A stretch of DNA of 64,000 bases. It comes from Aporhodopirellula rubra (lineage in GTDB: Bacteria; Planctomycetota; Planctomycetia; Pirellulales; Pirellulaceae). The DNA lies in assembly GCF_014192335.1 (NCBI RefSeq), contig NZ_JACHXU010000004.1, forward strand, positions 310,001 through 374,000, written 5' to 3'. The translations under genes and the position numbers were made by a program. Under the pieces are notes generated by a model. The model was not told the origin of the DNA. It did no database searches and worked only from the letters and a program-made list of their open reading frames with translations. Shown piece by piece: positions 54,551 through 62,972 of the stretch. Position 1 is the first letter of the stretch. Every line of letters begins with the position of its first letter.

Positions 54551-54753
54551 CGAATTTAATTCAGAAAAAGTGAATGCGGGTCGGTCATCCAGCCGAAAAC
54601 GAACGGGTTGTGACAGATAACGCGTCAGTGCAGATGCCGCAGTGTAACGTGCAGGTTCGAACCCGTCCAAAGTCCCTAAAAAGTGGCTGTGAAGATGGGT
54701 TGCCAAGGGGACCGCAATAAAGCACAATTCCGCACTGACGAAAGTCCACCTCG

Positions 54754-54842
54754 GGAGCGGTGGCTGAGTGGTCGAAAGCGCCGGTTTGCTAAATCGGTGA
54801 CCCGGGCAACTGGGTCCGCAGGTTCGAATCCTGTCCGCTCCG
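54754..54842 (+). tRNA. tRNA-Ser (GCT)
   Basis: 89 nt with acceptor stem GGAGCGG/CCGCTCC, anticodon loop TTGCTAA reading GCT (codons AGC/AGU), and the long variable arm CCCGGGCAACTGGGT expected of class II serine tRNA. T-arm GGTTCGAATCC. CCA is not encoded. Discriminator base G. Confidence 0.97.
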
Positions 54843-54925
54843 CTAGAAGACGAAACATAGGATCGCTGATTGCAATGCAGCACCGTCCAAACAACGGTGC
54901 TGTTTTTGTTTCCAGTGGCCCGCCC

Positions 54926-54999
54926 GGAAGTGTAGCTCAGTTGGTTAGAGCATCCGACTTTTAATCGGATGGTCCTGGGTTCGAGTCCCAGCACTTCCA
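54926..54999 (+). tRNA. tRNA-Lys (TTT)
   Basis: 74 nt: acceptor stem GGAAGTG/CACTTCC, D-arm AGCTCAGTTGGTTAGAGC, anticodon loop CTTTTAA (anticodon TTT, AAA/AAG codons), T-arm TGGGTTCGAGTCCCA. Discriminator A; CCA not encoded. 83 nt after tRNA-Ser. Confidence 0.97.
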
Positions 55000-55403
55000 C
55001 TTCTTTTGCCCCACGCCGGTGCCCGACAACCAGTCGGCACCCGGCCCCCAAAAGGCCAGCGAGCCCCGGGCCCCCCAAAATCTTCGCCCCGCTCCGAATC
55101 TCCGGCCACCCGCTAGGCACTCGACTGACCGGCAAAATTTGACGAGCGCACAAATCAGAGGGGCTCAGATCAATTCACGCGACCGAACGCCAGGATTGAT
55201 TGACCAAGACATCCAATGGCTCTCACGCGTTGCTAACACAGAATCAGCTCCCGCTTCGCGGAACCTGATTGGAACGCGTGCCTGCATGCCGCCTAGCCTG
55301 TACTAGAGGATGAGTCCCCGACCTTACGAGCGGGCAATTTCCAGCATGTCATCCCAGCGATGATCCGTTGGACGGCGATCTCACTCATAGTTTTTTTCGA
55401 TGC
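55000..55403. other. Intergenic region, tRNA-Lys to gmd
   Basis: 404 nt, GC-rich at the left. No gene, repeat or attachment-site duplication of the tRNA 3' end was seen. The pseudo-open frame 55019-55306 has no homology. Confidence 0.4.
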
Positions 55404-56522
55404 CTATTCCATCGTGACACTAACGTCGTGCCCATGCTGCTTGAGCAAGGCATGGCGGCGGGCTTTGTCGAGGTCATTAGCGACCATTTCGGCACACATT
55501 TCCTCGACAGTGATTTCGCATTCCCACCCCAGTTTTGCCTTGGCTTTCGATGGATCCCCCAAGAGGGTTTCGACTTCAGCAGGTCGGAAGTAGCGAGGAT
55601 CGACCCGAACGATCACGTCACCGACTGATACTTCCGGAGCTTTTTCGGGGTCGCTAATCGCCGCAACGGTGGCGATTTCATCTACCCCTTTTCCACTAAA
55701 TTCGATTTCCAAACCAGCTTCGGAGGCAGACATTTTCACGAACTCGCGGACAGTAATCTGCTGACCGGTTGCGATCACGAAATCGTCCGCAGTTTCCTGC
55801 TGCAGCATCATCCACTGCATGCGGACATAATCCTTTGCATGTCCCCAATCGCGCAGCGCGTCCATATTTCCAAGGTACAAGCACGGTTCCAAGCCTTGGG
55901 CGATGTTCGCCATTCCACGTGTGATTTTGCGTGTCACGAAGGTTTCGCCGCGACGAGGAGACTCGTGATTGAAAAGAATCCCGTTGCACGCGTACATGCC
56001 GTAGGATTCTCGGTAATTTACCGTAATCCAGTAGGCGTACATCTTGGCACAGGCGTACGGCGACCGTGGATAGAAAGGTGTCGACTCCTTTTGTGGGATC
56101 TCTTGGACAAGCCCAAACAACTCGGACGTTGAGGCTTGGTAGAATCGAGTCTTCTTTTCGAGGCCGAGAAACCGAATCGCTTCCAGAAGCCGCAGCGTGC
56201 CGAGCCCGTCAACATCTGCCGTGTATTCGGGTGACTCAAACGATACAGCGACGTGGGACTGGGCACCAAGGTTGTAGACCTCGTCCGGCTGCACCTCTTG
56301 GATAATCCGCGTCAGGTTCGACGTGTCTGTCAAATCACCGTAATGCAATTGAAAACGTTTGTTCTCTGCGTGTGGTGATTGATAAATGTGGTCGATCCGC
56401 TCAGTGTTGAACGAAGACGCACGTCGCTTGATCCCATGTACCTCATACCCTTTCTCCAGTAGGAGTTCGGCGAGATATGAGCCGTCTTGTCCGGTAATCC
56501 CGGTGATGAGCGCGCGTTTCAT
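55404..56522 (-). CDS. gmd: GDP-mannose 4,6-dehydratase
   Basis: 372 residues. Rossmann [10 protein letters not shown] (8-17), catalytic T132/E134 in ASTSELFG, Y156 and K160 in [13 protein letters not shown]-mannose motifs [17 protein letters not shown] and [17 protein letters not shown] are fully conserved. It makes GDP-4-keto-6-deoxymannose, the precursor of fucose, rhamnose and perosamine. No gene for the next step (fcl or rmd) is visible in the window. ATG follows directly on conserved residues. It would supply surface polysaccharide synthesis. Confidence 0.97.
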   Translation of the reverse strand: MKRALITGITGQDGSYLAELLLEKGYEVHGIKRRASSFNTERIDHIYQSPHAENKRFQLHYGDLTDTSNLTRIIQEVQPDEVYNLGAQSHVAVSFESPEYTADVDGLGTLRLLEAIRFLGLEKKTRFYQASTSELFGLVQEIPQKESTPFYPRSPYACAKMYAYWITVNYRESYGMYACNGILFNHESPRRGETFVTRKITRGMANIAQGLEPCLYLGNMDALRDWGHAKDYVRMQWMMLQQETADDFVIATGQQITVREFVKMSASEAGLEIEFSGKGVDEIATVAAISDPEKAPEVSVGDVIVRVDPRYFRPAEVETLLGDPSKAKAKLGWECEITVEEMCAEMVANDLDKARRHALLKQHGHDVSVTME

Positions 56523-57178
56523 GCTTCAGTCAGAGTTTCGAGTTAGCGATGGTATGAGAAAGCGTTAGATTATTGACGCCAATCAGCATCTAGCTTGGTT
56601 GCGCCTAAAAATCGACAACCGACTTGCCGTTGCTCGCGAGAGCAAGACGCCGGCCACTGAGTATGAAGACATCCGCAAAAAAAGACCAGTTGCCAAGGCG
56701 AGAGCAAGCGAGCTGGATGCTTCGAGCAGAGAGAATCTGGCCCCCCGACCTACCACATTTCATCAATTTCCTGACTGCACCATCCGGCACATCCGTCTAG
56801 CCAGGCACATCTGCAACATTGTCATGTACACAGACTTAGACCAGCGAGCAACGATTCCAACTCATTCTGTCTCAACGTAGGTTAATTCACTGTGGCAGTT
56901 CGTCCAGGCATTTTCCCGCTAGAAAAACCTCTCCAGACAACGACGGATAGGGGTACGCGCAGACCAGCCTTAGCGATTCAACGTAAGCACAACTCGCGAG
57001 ATTGACCGCCGCTAGACGGCAATCTCTACGCCACGTAGAGGCCGCGCAAGCTCGCCTTCTACGTCCTAATATTGAGCCAACCCATTCATTAGATCGGCTT
57101 TGCCGCCATGCACTTTGCCCACTCGTGCCATTGGAACCTCGCCCCGTCCGCTCGGCCTTCCTTTCCAACCCGGTGACA
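56523..57178. other. Intergenic region, gmd to hydroxylase
   Basis: 656 nt. No open frame is convincing. A perfect 7-bp hairpin CTCTACG-CCA-CGTAGAG occurs at 57024-57040. It would include the gmd promoter. Confidence 0.45.
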
Positions 57179-57961
57179 CTACTCTCGCGATTTTGCGGGG
57201 GTGTTTGAGGTAGGGCGAGGTGGGGTGGTTTGGTTGAGAGGCATGGTGATTAGTGAACGCAGTGATTTGCCGTCTGCGTTTTCCAGTCCGTGTGAGATGG
57301 GTCCGTTGGTTAGCTGAAACGTTGCAAAGATGCGGTCCCAGACGGAGAAGACGGACGAGAAATTGGAACCGAAATGTGACGGGTTTCTGGAATGATGGAT
57401 CGAGTGCATCGCGGGTGTTGAAATCAACATCCTGAATGAACGATCCCAACGGCCCAACGAGATCGATGAATGATGAAGCATCGACACCAACACCAGAACG
57501 GTTTCGTATGCGAGCAACGTCGTTGCTGAAACCGCCATGCAGTACAACAGCGGCAACCGAAGCAACGCTCCGACAGCAAGTTCACCTGCGTGAAATCGCC
57601 CCGCCGTCGTAACGTCCATGTGTTCATCGCTGTGGTGCACCGAATGAAGTCTCCACAGCATCGGAACAGCATGATTGAGTCGATGCCAGCCATACGAAAA
57701 CAGGTCGAGCACGACAAAACAAACGACCGCGTGAGGAATCGCCCAAGCCGACGCGGGAGCGAAAGGAGAAACACTGGCAATCCAGACGGAGACACCGCCG
57801 AGGGTAAAAAAGAGGAACAGACCATTGATTCCGGCAAGACCGAGGTTTCGCAATCCATGCTGCCATCGACCCGGTGGTGAAACGACCACGAACGATTCAG
57901 CCAACCATAAAATGGCAAGCCAAAGCGATGCAGGTGCGAGTCGGTAAAACGTCTCTTCCAT
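57179..57961 (-). CDS. Sterol desaturase/fatty acid hydroxylase family membrane enzyme
   Basis: 260 residues with four membrane segments. Three histidine boxes bind the diiron centre: HRLNH (93-97), HSVHH (106-110, followed by SDEH with H114) and HSIHH (186-190), arranged as in the family. These enzymes hydroxylate or desaturate lipids; the substrate cannot be told. A signal-like N-terminus is absent and the first helix starts at about 12. It is a single-gene unit; its C-terminus ends with an unstructured Pro/Thr stretch. Confidence 0.85.
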   Translation of the reverse strand: MEETFYRLAPASLWLAILWLAESFVVVSPPGRWQHGLRNLGLAGINGLFLFFTLGGVSVWIASVSPFAPASAWAIPHAVVCFVVLDLFSYGWHRLNHAVPMLWRLHSVHHSDEHMDVTTAGRFHAGELAVGALLRLPLLYCMAVSATTLLAYETVLVLVSMLHHSSISLGRWDRSFRMLISTPAMHSIHHSRNPSHFGSNFSSVFSVWDRIFATFQLTNGPISHGLENADGKSLRSLITMPLNQTTPPRPTSNTPAKSRE

Positions 57962-58203
57962 CTCGGCCAGAATCCCGAAAGCGGCAAGTTGATCAGTTCA
58001 TTCTATACGCGTGGAAATCACCAGTCACGCCGCACGCAGCTCACCGACAAGTATGACCAGCGATCACAACGAGTACGTGTAGCAACACCTCACAGTCGGT
58101 CCGCAGACCGATAGAGTGAAACGACTCAACGACGAAATGAACCCTCGCGGCATCGGCTACCTCTTCTTTAGAAAATGCTCTAGCCATACACGGTCGTATC
58201 ACA

Positions 58204-58599
58204 TCAATTCTGGTCAGGCAGGAGCACACCTGCGAGTGTTGCGATCACCAATATCATGCTCAACAACACGCCGCTTACGAATAAGATCCATCGCAGCATT
58301 TTCCCTCGGTAGCCGAGCCAACGCACGTAGATTTCCACCGCCGGTCCTGCAAAGAAGCAGAGGTTGGCGGCAATCGCCCCTTCGCCAATCCTCACCAGCA
58401 TCGGCATGCCAAAGATGCCCGAACCGACCAGCAACAACGTGAGTGCACCGAGCAGGACAACGTAAACAACCCGAAGACGCTCCCACGCGAGAAACACCGG
58501 TCGAGCGATTCCGCCGAGTGTCACGTCGGCGGGAAGATGCGACTCATTCCGATCCATGTCCGGACCAGGAACCGGTGACCTGTAGGGATTTCCGGTCAT
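58204..58599 (-). CDS. Membrane protein with NPYxSP N-terminus
   Basis: 131 residues from ATG 58599, chosen because GAGGTGA stands 6 nt upstream. The N-terminal NPYRSPVPGP motif is common in planctomycete small membrane proteins. It has three to four membrane helices (RLRVVYVVLLGALTLLLVGS, GAIAANLCFFAGPAVEIYV, ILFVSGVLLSMILVIATLAG). No enzymatic motif. Alone on its strand between the hydroxylase and the Lys/Ala-rich gene. Confidence 0.65.
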   Translation of the reverse strand: MTGNPYRSPVPGPDMDRNESHLPADVTLGGIARPVFLAWERLRVVYVVLLGALTLLLVGSGIFGMPMLVRIGEGAIAANLCFFAGPAVEIYVRWLGYRGKMLRWILFVSGVLLSMILVIATLAGVLLPDQN

Positions 58600-58681
58600 C
58601 GAAATCACCTCGGACTCGTTGCAGGGATTGCCACGCTGTGTTCCGGTGGCGATCAATATTTGGGAGCGGCGTGTGGCCAGC

Positions 58682-59182
58682 CTACTCCTCTAAAACCGTT
58701 TTCAATACCCGATAAGCTTCGATGCTTTCTTCGACTTGAACTCGACCGCCCGCATCTTCCACATGCTGCAGAATCAGCAAGAGATTCTCAGCTCCTCCTG
58801 CCGCCGCGACGGCCTCTTTCAAACTCTCTAACTGATCATCCGATGGCAACAATCCTGCATTCTTGCCCGAGGCGGCAGTCTTCTTCGATCGCGCACCGGA
58901 CTCTTTTTTCGCAGAACTGGCGGAAGACTTAGATGCCGCTGCAACCTTCGATGGCGTTGCGTTCGTCTTGGCAGGTTTAGACGGTTTGTCCTTCGCAGAC
59001 GCCTTGGCGTCTTTCGCCTTTTCCTTCTCCGGCTCGGTTTTCGCTGGCGTCTTTTCGGACTCTTTACTGACGCTATCGTCGCTCACGGTTGCCTCGGGTG
59101 CGGAGCCCTCGTTTTCCACCAAATCGTTGCTAACCTTGGTATCGTCTGCCGGAGTGTCGGTTGGGATGGATGGTTTGGCCAT
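58682..59182 (-). CDS. Lys/Ala/Ser-rich protein
   Basis: 166 residues, no known domain. Residues 30-115 are almost wholly Lys, Ala, Ser, Glu and Pro (DKPSKPAKTNATPSK, SKSSASSAKKESGARSKKTA), a histone-H1-like composition suited to DNA or cell-wall binding. The C-terminal 55 residues (PSDDQLESLKEAVAAAGGAE, LLLILQHVEDAGGRVQVEES) are helical and resemble the conserved end of other planctomycete hypothetical proteins. The sequence is simple, so the gene could be a spurious frame, but Lys codon use and the end domain argue for a real gene. Confidence 0.55.
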   Translation of the reverse strand: MAKPSIPTDTPADDTKVSNDLVENEGSAPEATVSDDSVSKESEKTPAKTEPEKEKAKDAKASAKDKPSKPAKTNATPSKVAAASKSSASSAKKESGARSKKTAASGKNAGLLPSDDQLESLKEAVAAAGGAENLLLILQHVEDAGGRVQVEESIEAYRVLKTVLEE

Positions 59183-59614
59183 GAAGGATATCGATCGAGT
59201 CCGAACGGGGAGAAAGAAACCGGTGATTGCAAGCTGTTGTCACACGTCGCGTCAAATGCAGGCAATTCGCCGTTCCCCCCAAATCAATCAGAGTCGGGGC
59301 GTGAACGGCACGTGTGCGGGGCGTCTATATCAATATCGGTCATGACGGGCAAGACAGCATCAAACACCAGCAGGATCAACTTCTTCTCGCGAGCGTCCTG
59401 CGGGCGGATCGGCAGTGAATTTGGCTCGGGTCGCCAGCGTGACGAGCTGAACATCATGCATTCTCTCGACTTCATGGCCGGCTACCGATTGGGTTATGCT
59501 GCTGCAGCAAACATGTGTTTCGCCGCTCCACCCTTCTTTGTTTTCCCGCTGTTTTCACAGGCCACCGTTTTCGCCGATCAGAACTCGCGTTGGCCCATTG
59601 CCCCCATTTGAACG
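59183..59614. other. Intergenic/divergent region
   Basis: 432 nt between the Lys-rich gene and the next plus-strand gene. A plus-strand open frame (59237-59611) lacks homology and its first half is low-confidence; not called. Promoters of both neighbours must lie here. Confidence 0.4.
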
Positions 59615-60409
59615 ATGACCGAACCACACACCGCCCCACCTGAACCGAGTACCGACCCCGATGCGGAGCATTTTGCTCAAGTCACCAGCGGCATCTATCG
59701 AAACGTCGTTCCGGCTGCCGTTTGGCAAGCCATCCGCTACGCGGTAAGACACGAATTGCCGGCAAAAAACCCAACCATCATGATGATGTTTGTGAGGATC
59801 GCAGAGGTGTACGCCGATGTACACGAGTTTTTGCAATCTCAATTGTCCAATGCCGAGGGTGCCGAATGCTCTGCATTGCAATTGGTCCTGGATCCACCTG
59901 TCGGCATTCGCGACGCGGAGTATCTTCCCGAACGCATCGAGTCGCCTGGTGAAATGGATCTGTGCTGGGCAGAGTTTCTCGTCACCGGTTCGATCGATCC
60001 CGTTGAAAAGGTGTTAGCGGTACTCGATCGTGATGATCTCACCCGCCCGTTCGTTGATTCTTTACTCGCGGGAGAAGATCGCCCGTCAATCGACGTTGGT
60101 GAAAAAGAGATCGGTGAACTCGGCAGTGTCGGCATTGCTCTCGGACAAAACGCTGGGCATTGGCAAATCGTGTCACCCGGCGACATCGATATTTTGCTGT
60201 GGTTCGGATTGAAAGATCAAAACTCAACATGCATTCAAGTTTTTGAAAAGATGAACGAAGAGCAGCGTGTGCATGTGGCGAACAAAGGCGCCGCGATGTG
60301 GTCGCTGAGAGCGAACGCCGGTCAGCACGGAAAAATTCGCTTGTTCTGTGAAGAGCAATCAAAATTAGAAGGTGGACGAGGACGACTGCTTATCGACCCG
60401 GCTCACTGA
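59615..60409 (+). CDS. Hypothetical cytoplasmic protein
   Basis: 264 residues, no recognised family and no signal peptide or membrane helix. An initial proline-rich segment is followed by helices (VTSGIYRNVVPAAVWQAIRY) and acidic stretches. LALQLVLD-like hydrophobic blocks suggest a folded globular protein with an alpha/beta core. The codon pattern is like its neighbours. The PhoD-like gene begins 65 nt downstream, so they may be co-transcribed. Nothing indicates function. Confidence 0.5.
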   Translation: MTEPHTAPPEPSTDPDAEHFAQVTSGIYRNVVPAAVWQAIRYAVRHELPAKNPTIMMMFVRIAEVYADVHEFLQSQLSNAEGAECSALQLVLDPPVGIRDAEYLPERIESPGEMDLCWAEFLVTGSIDPVEKVLAVLDRDDLTRPFVDSLLAGEDRPSIDVGEKEIGELGSVGIALGQNAGHWQIVSPGDIDILLWFGLKDQNSTCIQVFEKMNEEQRVHVANKGAAMWSLRANAGQHGKIRLFCEEQSKLEGGRGRLLIDPAH

Positions 60410-60473
60410 ACGTCGTTCTCTCAATCCTGATTGCCATCCAATCCACCAACGACACGAAACCAATCCCCCAATC

Positions 60474-61940
60474 ATGAAGTCCGTCCGCTCCTGCCTGCCC
60501 ACCACGCTCCTGAAGACCACGGCAATCATCGCTGTGTCACTAATGCCCTCGACGAACACAATCGCCAAACCACCGATTACCGACGGCGAGCAATCTGTCG
60601 TGATGAAGGATTTGGATCCGTATCTTATCGACGCTTTGTACGGCGACGATGCCGCAGGGCAAACAGGCCGCCATGGTGCCGAAGGTGGGCTTGCCGAACT
60701 GATGGCTGAACCAGCGTTCGTCGAGTTAGTAGAGGAGCACGATCTCAAACTTTTCAACGGGCCAATGCTCGGAGACCTCAAGCCAACGTCGGCAAAGTTT
60801 TGGGTACGCACGGCAGGCCCCGCCGAAGTTCAAATTCAAATCGGCGACCTCAAATCGAATTCCGTGAAAACGTCCAGTGCCGACGACTTCACGGCCGTCA
60901 TGACGGTCGAAGGTTTGGAACCGTTCACTGAATACACCTACGCGGTCAAGCTGAACGGGAAAGAGATTGAAAAGGATGCATTTCGTTTTCGCACAGCCCC
61001 CACTCGAAATCAGAACGTCCAGTTCGACGTTACGTTCGGTTCTGGGGCACGGTATGTGCCAAAGAACGAATACGCCTGGAGCAACATGGCAAAATCTCGT
61101 CCACTCGCCTATTTGGGTTTGGGCGACAACGTTTACATCGACGTCGTCAACCGCCGTGGCGCACAACGCATGTTTTATTACCGCCGCTGCCTCAGCCCGG
61201 CGTTCAGCGAATTGACCAGCAGTACCGGCATCTACGCGGTGTGGGATGATCACGACATGGCGATGAACGATTCGTCAGGGGGTGCCGGAATGAAAGCACC
61301 ATGGAAGATGCCGAACTGGACGGTGTTCAAACAGAACTGGAACAACCCGCACTATGGTGGTGGCGAAGCGATGCCCGGCACGTGGCACTCCTTTTCCCTC
61401 GGCGATGTCGACTTCTTCATGACCGATGGTCGCTTCTATCGTGACAAGAAACAAAAGACGATGCTCGGCCCAGACCAAAAGAAATGGCTGCTCAAAGGGC
61501 TGGCGGCAGCCAAAGGGAAATTCAAAGTCATCGCCTCGGGAACGATGTGGTCCGACGGCGCGGACAAGGATGGGAAAGATTCATGGGCGGGAAACTGGTC
61601 CCGCGCCGAACGCGACGAAATCTTCGACCTGATCAATGACAAGAAGATCGACGGCGTCATCTTAATTTCCGGTGATCGCCATCGTTCCGACATCTGGAAA
61701 ACGGATCGACCTCGCGGATACCCGTTGTACGAATTTGTTTCCGCAAAGGTAACCAACGAACACACCCACAACACGTTTCCAAACGCAGTGTGGTCCTACA
61801 ACGAAGGTAACTTCTGGGGACAATTATCATTCGATCTGCGACCAGAGGATCCAGTCATGACATTCAAGTGCGTTGATATCAGCGGGAAGGTCGTCAAGGA
61901 GTTCCCGCTGAAACTGAGCACGTTGAGTCACGAGCAGTGA
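60474..61940 (+). CDS. PhoD-like alkaline phosphatase (exported)
   Basis: 488 residues. N-terminal signal at about 8-30 (LLKTTAIIAVSLMPSTN). After an N-terminal Fn3-like beta domain (SAKFWVRTAGPAEVQIQIGD and LEPFTEYTYAVKLNGKE), the metallophosphatase domain contains YLGLGDNVYIDV, YAVWDDHDMAMNDS, ILISGDRHRSDIW and PLYEFVSAKVTNE, typical of the PhoD family. It should release phosphate from phosphomono- or diesters outside the cytoplasm, using Ca and Fe. The start at 60474 gives a proper signal; the open frame upstream (60372) does not. Confidence 0.9.
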   Translation: MKSVRSCLPTTLLKTTAIIAVSLMPSTNTIAKPPITDGEQSVVMKDLDPYLIDALYGDDAAGQTGRHGAEGGLAELMAEPAFVELVEEHDLKLFNGPMLGDLKPTSAKFWVRTAGPAEVQIQIGDLKSNSVKTSSADDFTAVMTVEGLEPFTEYTYAVKLNGKEIEKDAFRFRTAPTRNQNVQFDVTFGSGARYVPKNEYAWSNMAKSRPLAYLGLGDNVYIDVVNRRGAQRMFYYRRCLSPAFSELTSSTGIYAVWDDHDMAMNDSSGGAGMKAPWKMPNWTVFKQNWNNPHYGGGEAMPGTWHSFSLGDVDFFMTDGRFYRDKKQKTMLGPDQKKWLLKGLAAAKGKFKVIASGTMWSDGADKDGKDSWAGNWSRAERDEIFDLINDKKIDGVILISGDRHRSDIWKTDRPRGYPLYEFVSAKVTNEHTHNTFPNAVWSYNEGNFWGQLSFDLRPEDPVMTFKCVDISGKVVKEFPLKLSTLSHEQ

Positions 61941-61964
61941 GCGACGCCGCTGTCACTGCACTAC

Positions 61965-62849
61965 TCACGTCGTTTTCTTCGCTTCACGCTCAAAAAATTC
62001 GCCCAGCGTGTGCGAACCGGTGGTTGGAGCAACCATGTCCATCGTCAACACGGTCAGAAAGAACTCGATCGGCCCGTAGATTTTGACGCTAGTCAACGTG
62101 CGAGCGAAGAACAGGACCAGGCTCTTAATCCAAAGAGGAACGCGAGTGATCCGAGGTTCTTTTCCGACCGCGGTAAACGCGAGACGGGCGATTTCATTCG
62201 TCGTCAGTATCTCTGGACCGCCCACGTCACAGGCGGTGTTTTCAGTCGAAAACTGATCGATACAGAACCTCGCTAGATCAGCACCATGGATCGGATTGGA
62301 TCGGCATTCGCCGGTTCCGAACACGTACACACGGCCCTGACGCGCCATCTTCAAGACTTCTTTCATATCGGAATAGAAGCCGTTCGGACGCACCACAATG
62401 CTCTTGATCGGACTGGCCTGGAGTTCCGAAACGAATCGCTTTTTTGCGGCGAGAATTTGAATATTGGGCAGTTTATCCGCATTGAGCGCCGACACGTAGA
62501 GAAACTTCTCGACTCCTGATTGAATCGCAATGTCGAGAACGTTTTTGTTTGCTTGATAATCAACGTCCGTGTAGGTCAAACCGTCACGTTGACGTGTGAT
62601 GCCGAGCGACGAAAAAACGATATCGATTTCATCGCAAACACCCTCAAGTGTTTCGGCCCTTGTCGCTTCGCCTACGAAGATCTCGTCAACACAATCTGCA
62701 ACGGCATCCAGTTTGGCTCGGCTCCGCGCCAACGCACGCACCCAGTAGCCACGTTGTTTCAGCTCACGGATCATGTATTTGCCGAGATACCCGGTCGCTC
62801 CGACGACCAATACTTTCGTTTGATGACGACTGCTTTCTTGTTCCTGCAA
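61965..62849 (-). CDS. NAD(P)-binding epimerase/NmrA-like protein
   Basis: 294 residues. Rossmann VLVVGATGYLGKYMIRELKQ, then GFYSDMKEVLK, and no typical Tyr-x3-Lys, so it belongs to the atypical NmrA/complex-I-subunit-9-like group. A C-terminal hydrophobic stretch (IKSLVLFFARTLTSV) could associate with membranes. Members act as redox sensors or in quinone or lipid biosynthesis. It stands opposite the class V aminotransferase, sharing a 123-nt promoter region. Confidence 0.8.
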   Translation of the reverse strand: MQEQESSRHQTKVLVVGATGYLGKYMIRELKQRGYWVRALARSRAKLDAVADCVDEIFVGEATRAETLEGVCDEIDIVFSSLGITRQRDGLTYTDVDYQANKNVLDIAIQSGVEKFLYVSALNADKLPNIQILAAKKRFVSELQASPIKSIVVRPNGFYSDMKEVLKMARQGRVYVFGTGECRSNPIHGADLARFCIDQFSTENTACDVGGPEILTTNEIARLAFTAVGKEPRITRVPLWIKSLVLFFARTLTSVKIYGPIEFFLTVLTMDMVAPTTGSHTLGEFFEREAKKTT

Positions 62850-62972
62850 TTCTAGGCTCCTGTTCGCGAAACATCTCGCCTACAGCATATCCCCTGTGGG
62901 CGTTTTTCCCGAGGGGAAACGATCGCACTGTTGACGACTGGTTCGGAAGACTCGTCGCGGTAGACTGAACGG

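Noticed and set aside
54551-55153. Long N-terminal extension of the PPK2 gene
   Set aside because: It would translate through tRNA-Ser and tRNA-Lys in the antisense direction; family length ends at 54550.
54926-55403. Genomic island inserted at tRNA-Lys
   Set aside because: No integrase, no repeated tRNA 3' end and ordinary genes follow.
59237-59611. 124-codon plus-strand open frame
   Set aside because: No homology, mixed composition, and it fills the promoter region of the next gene.
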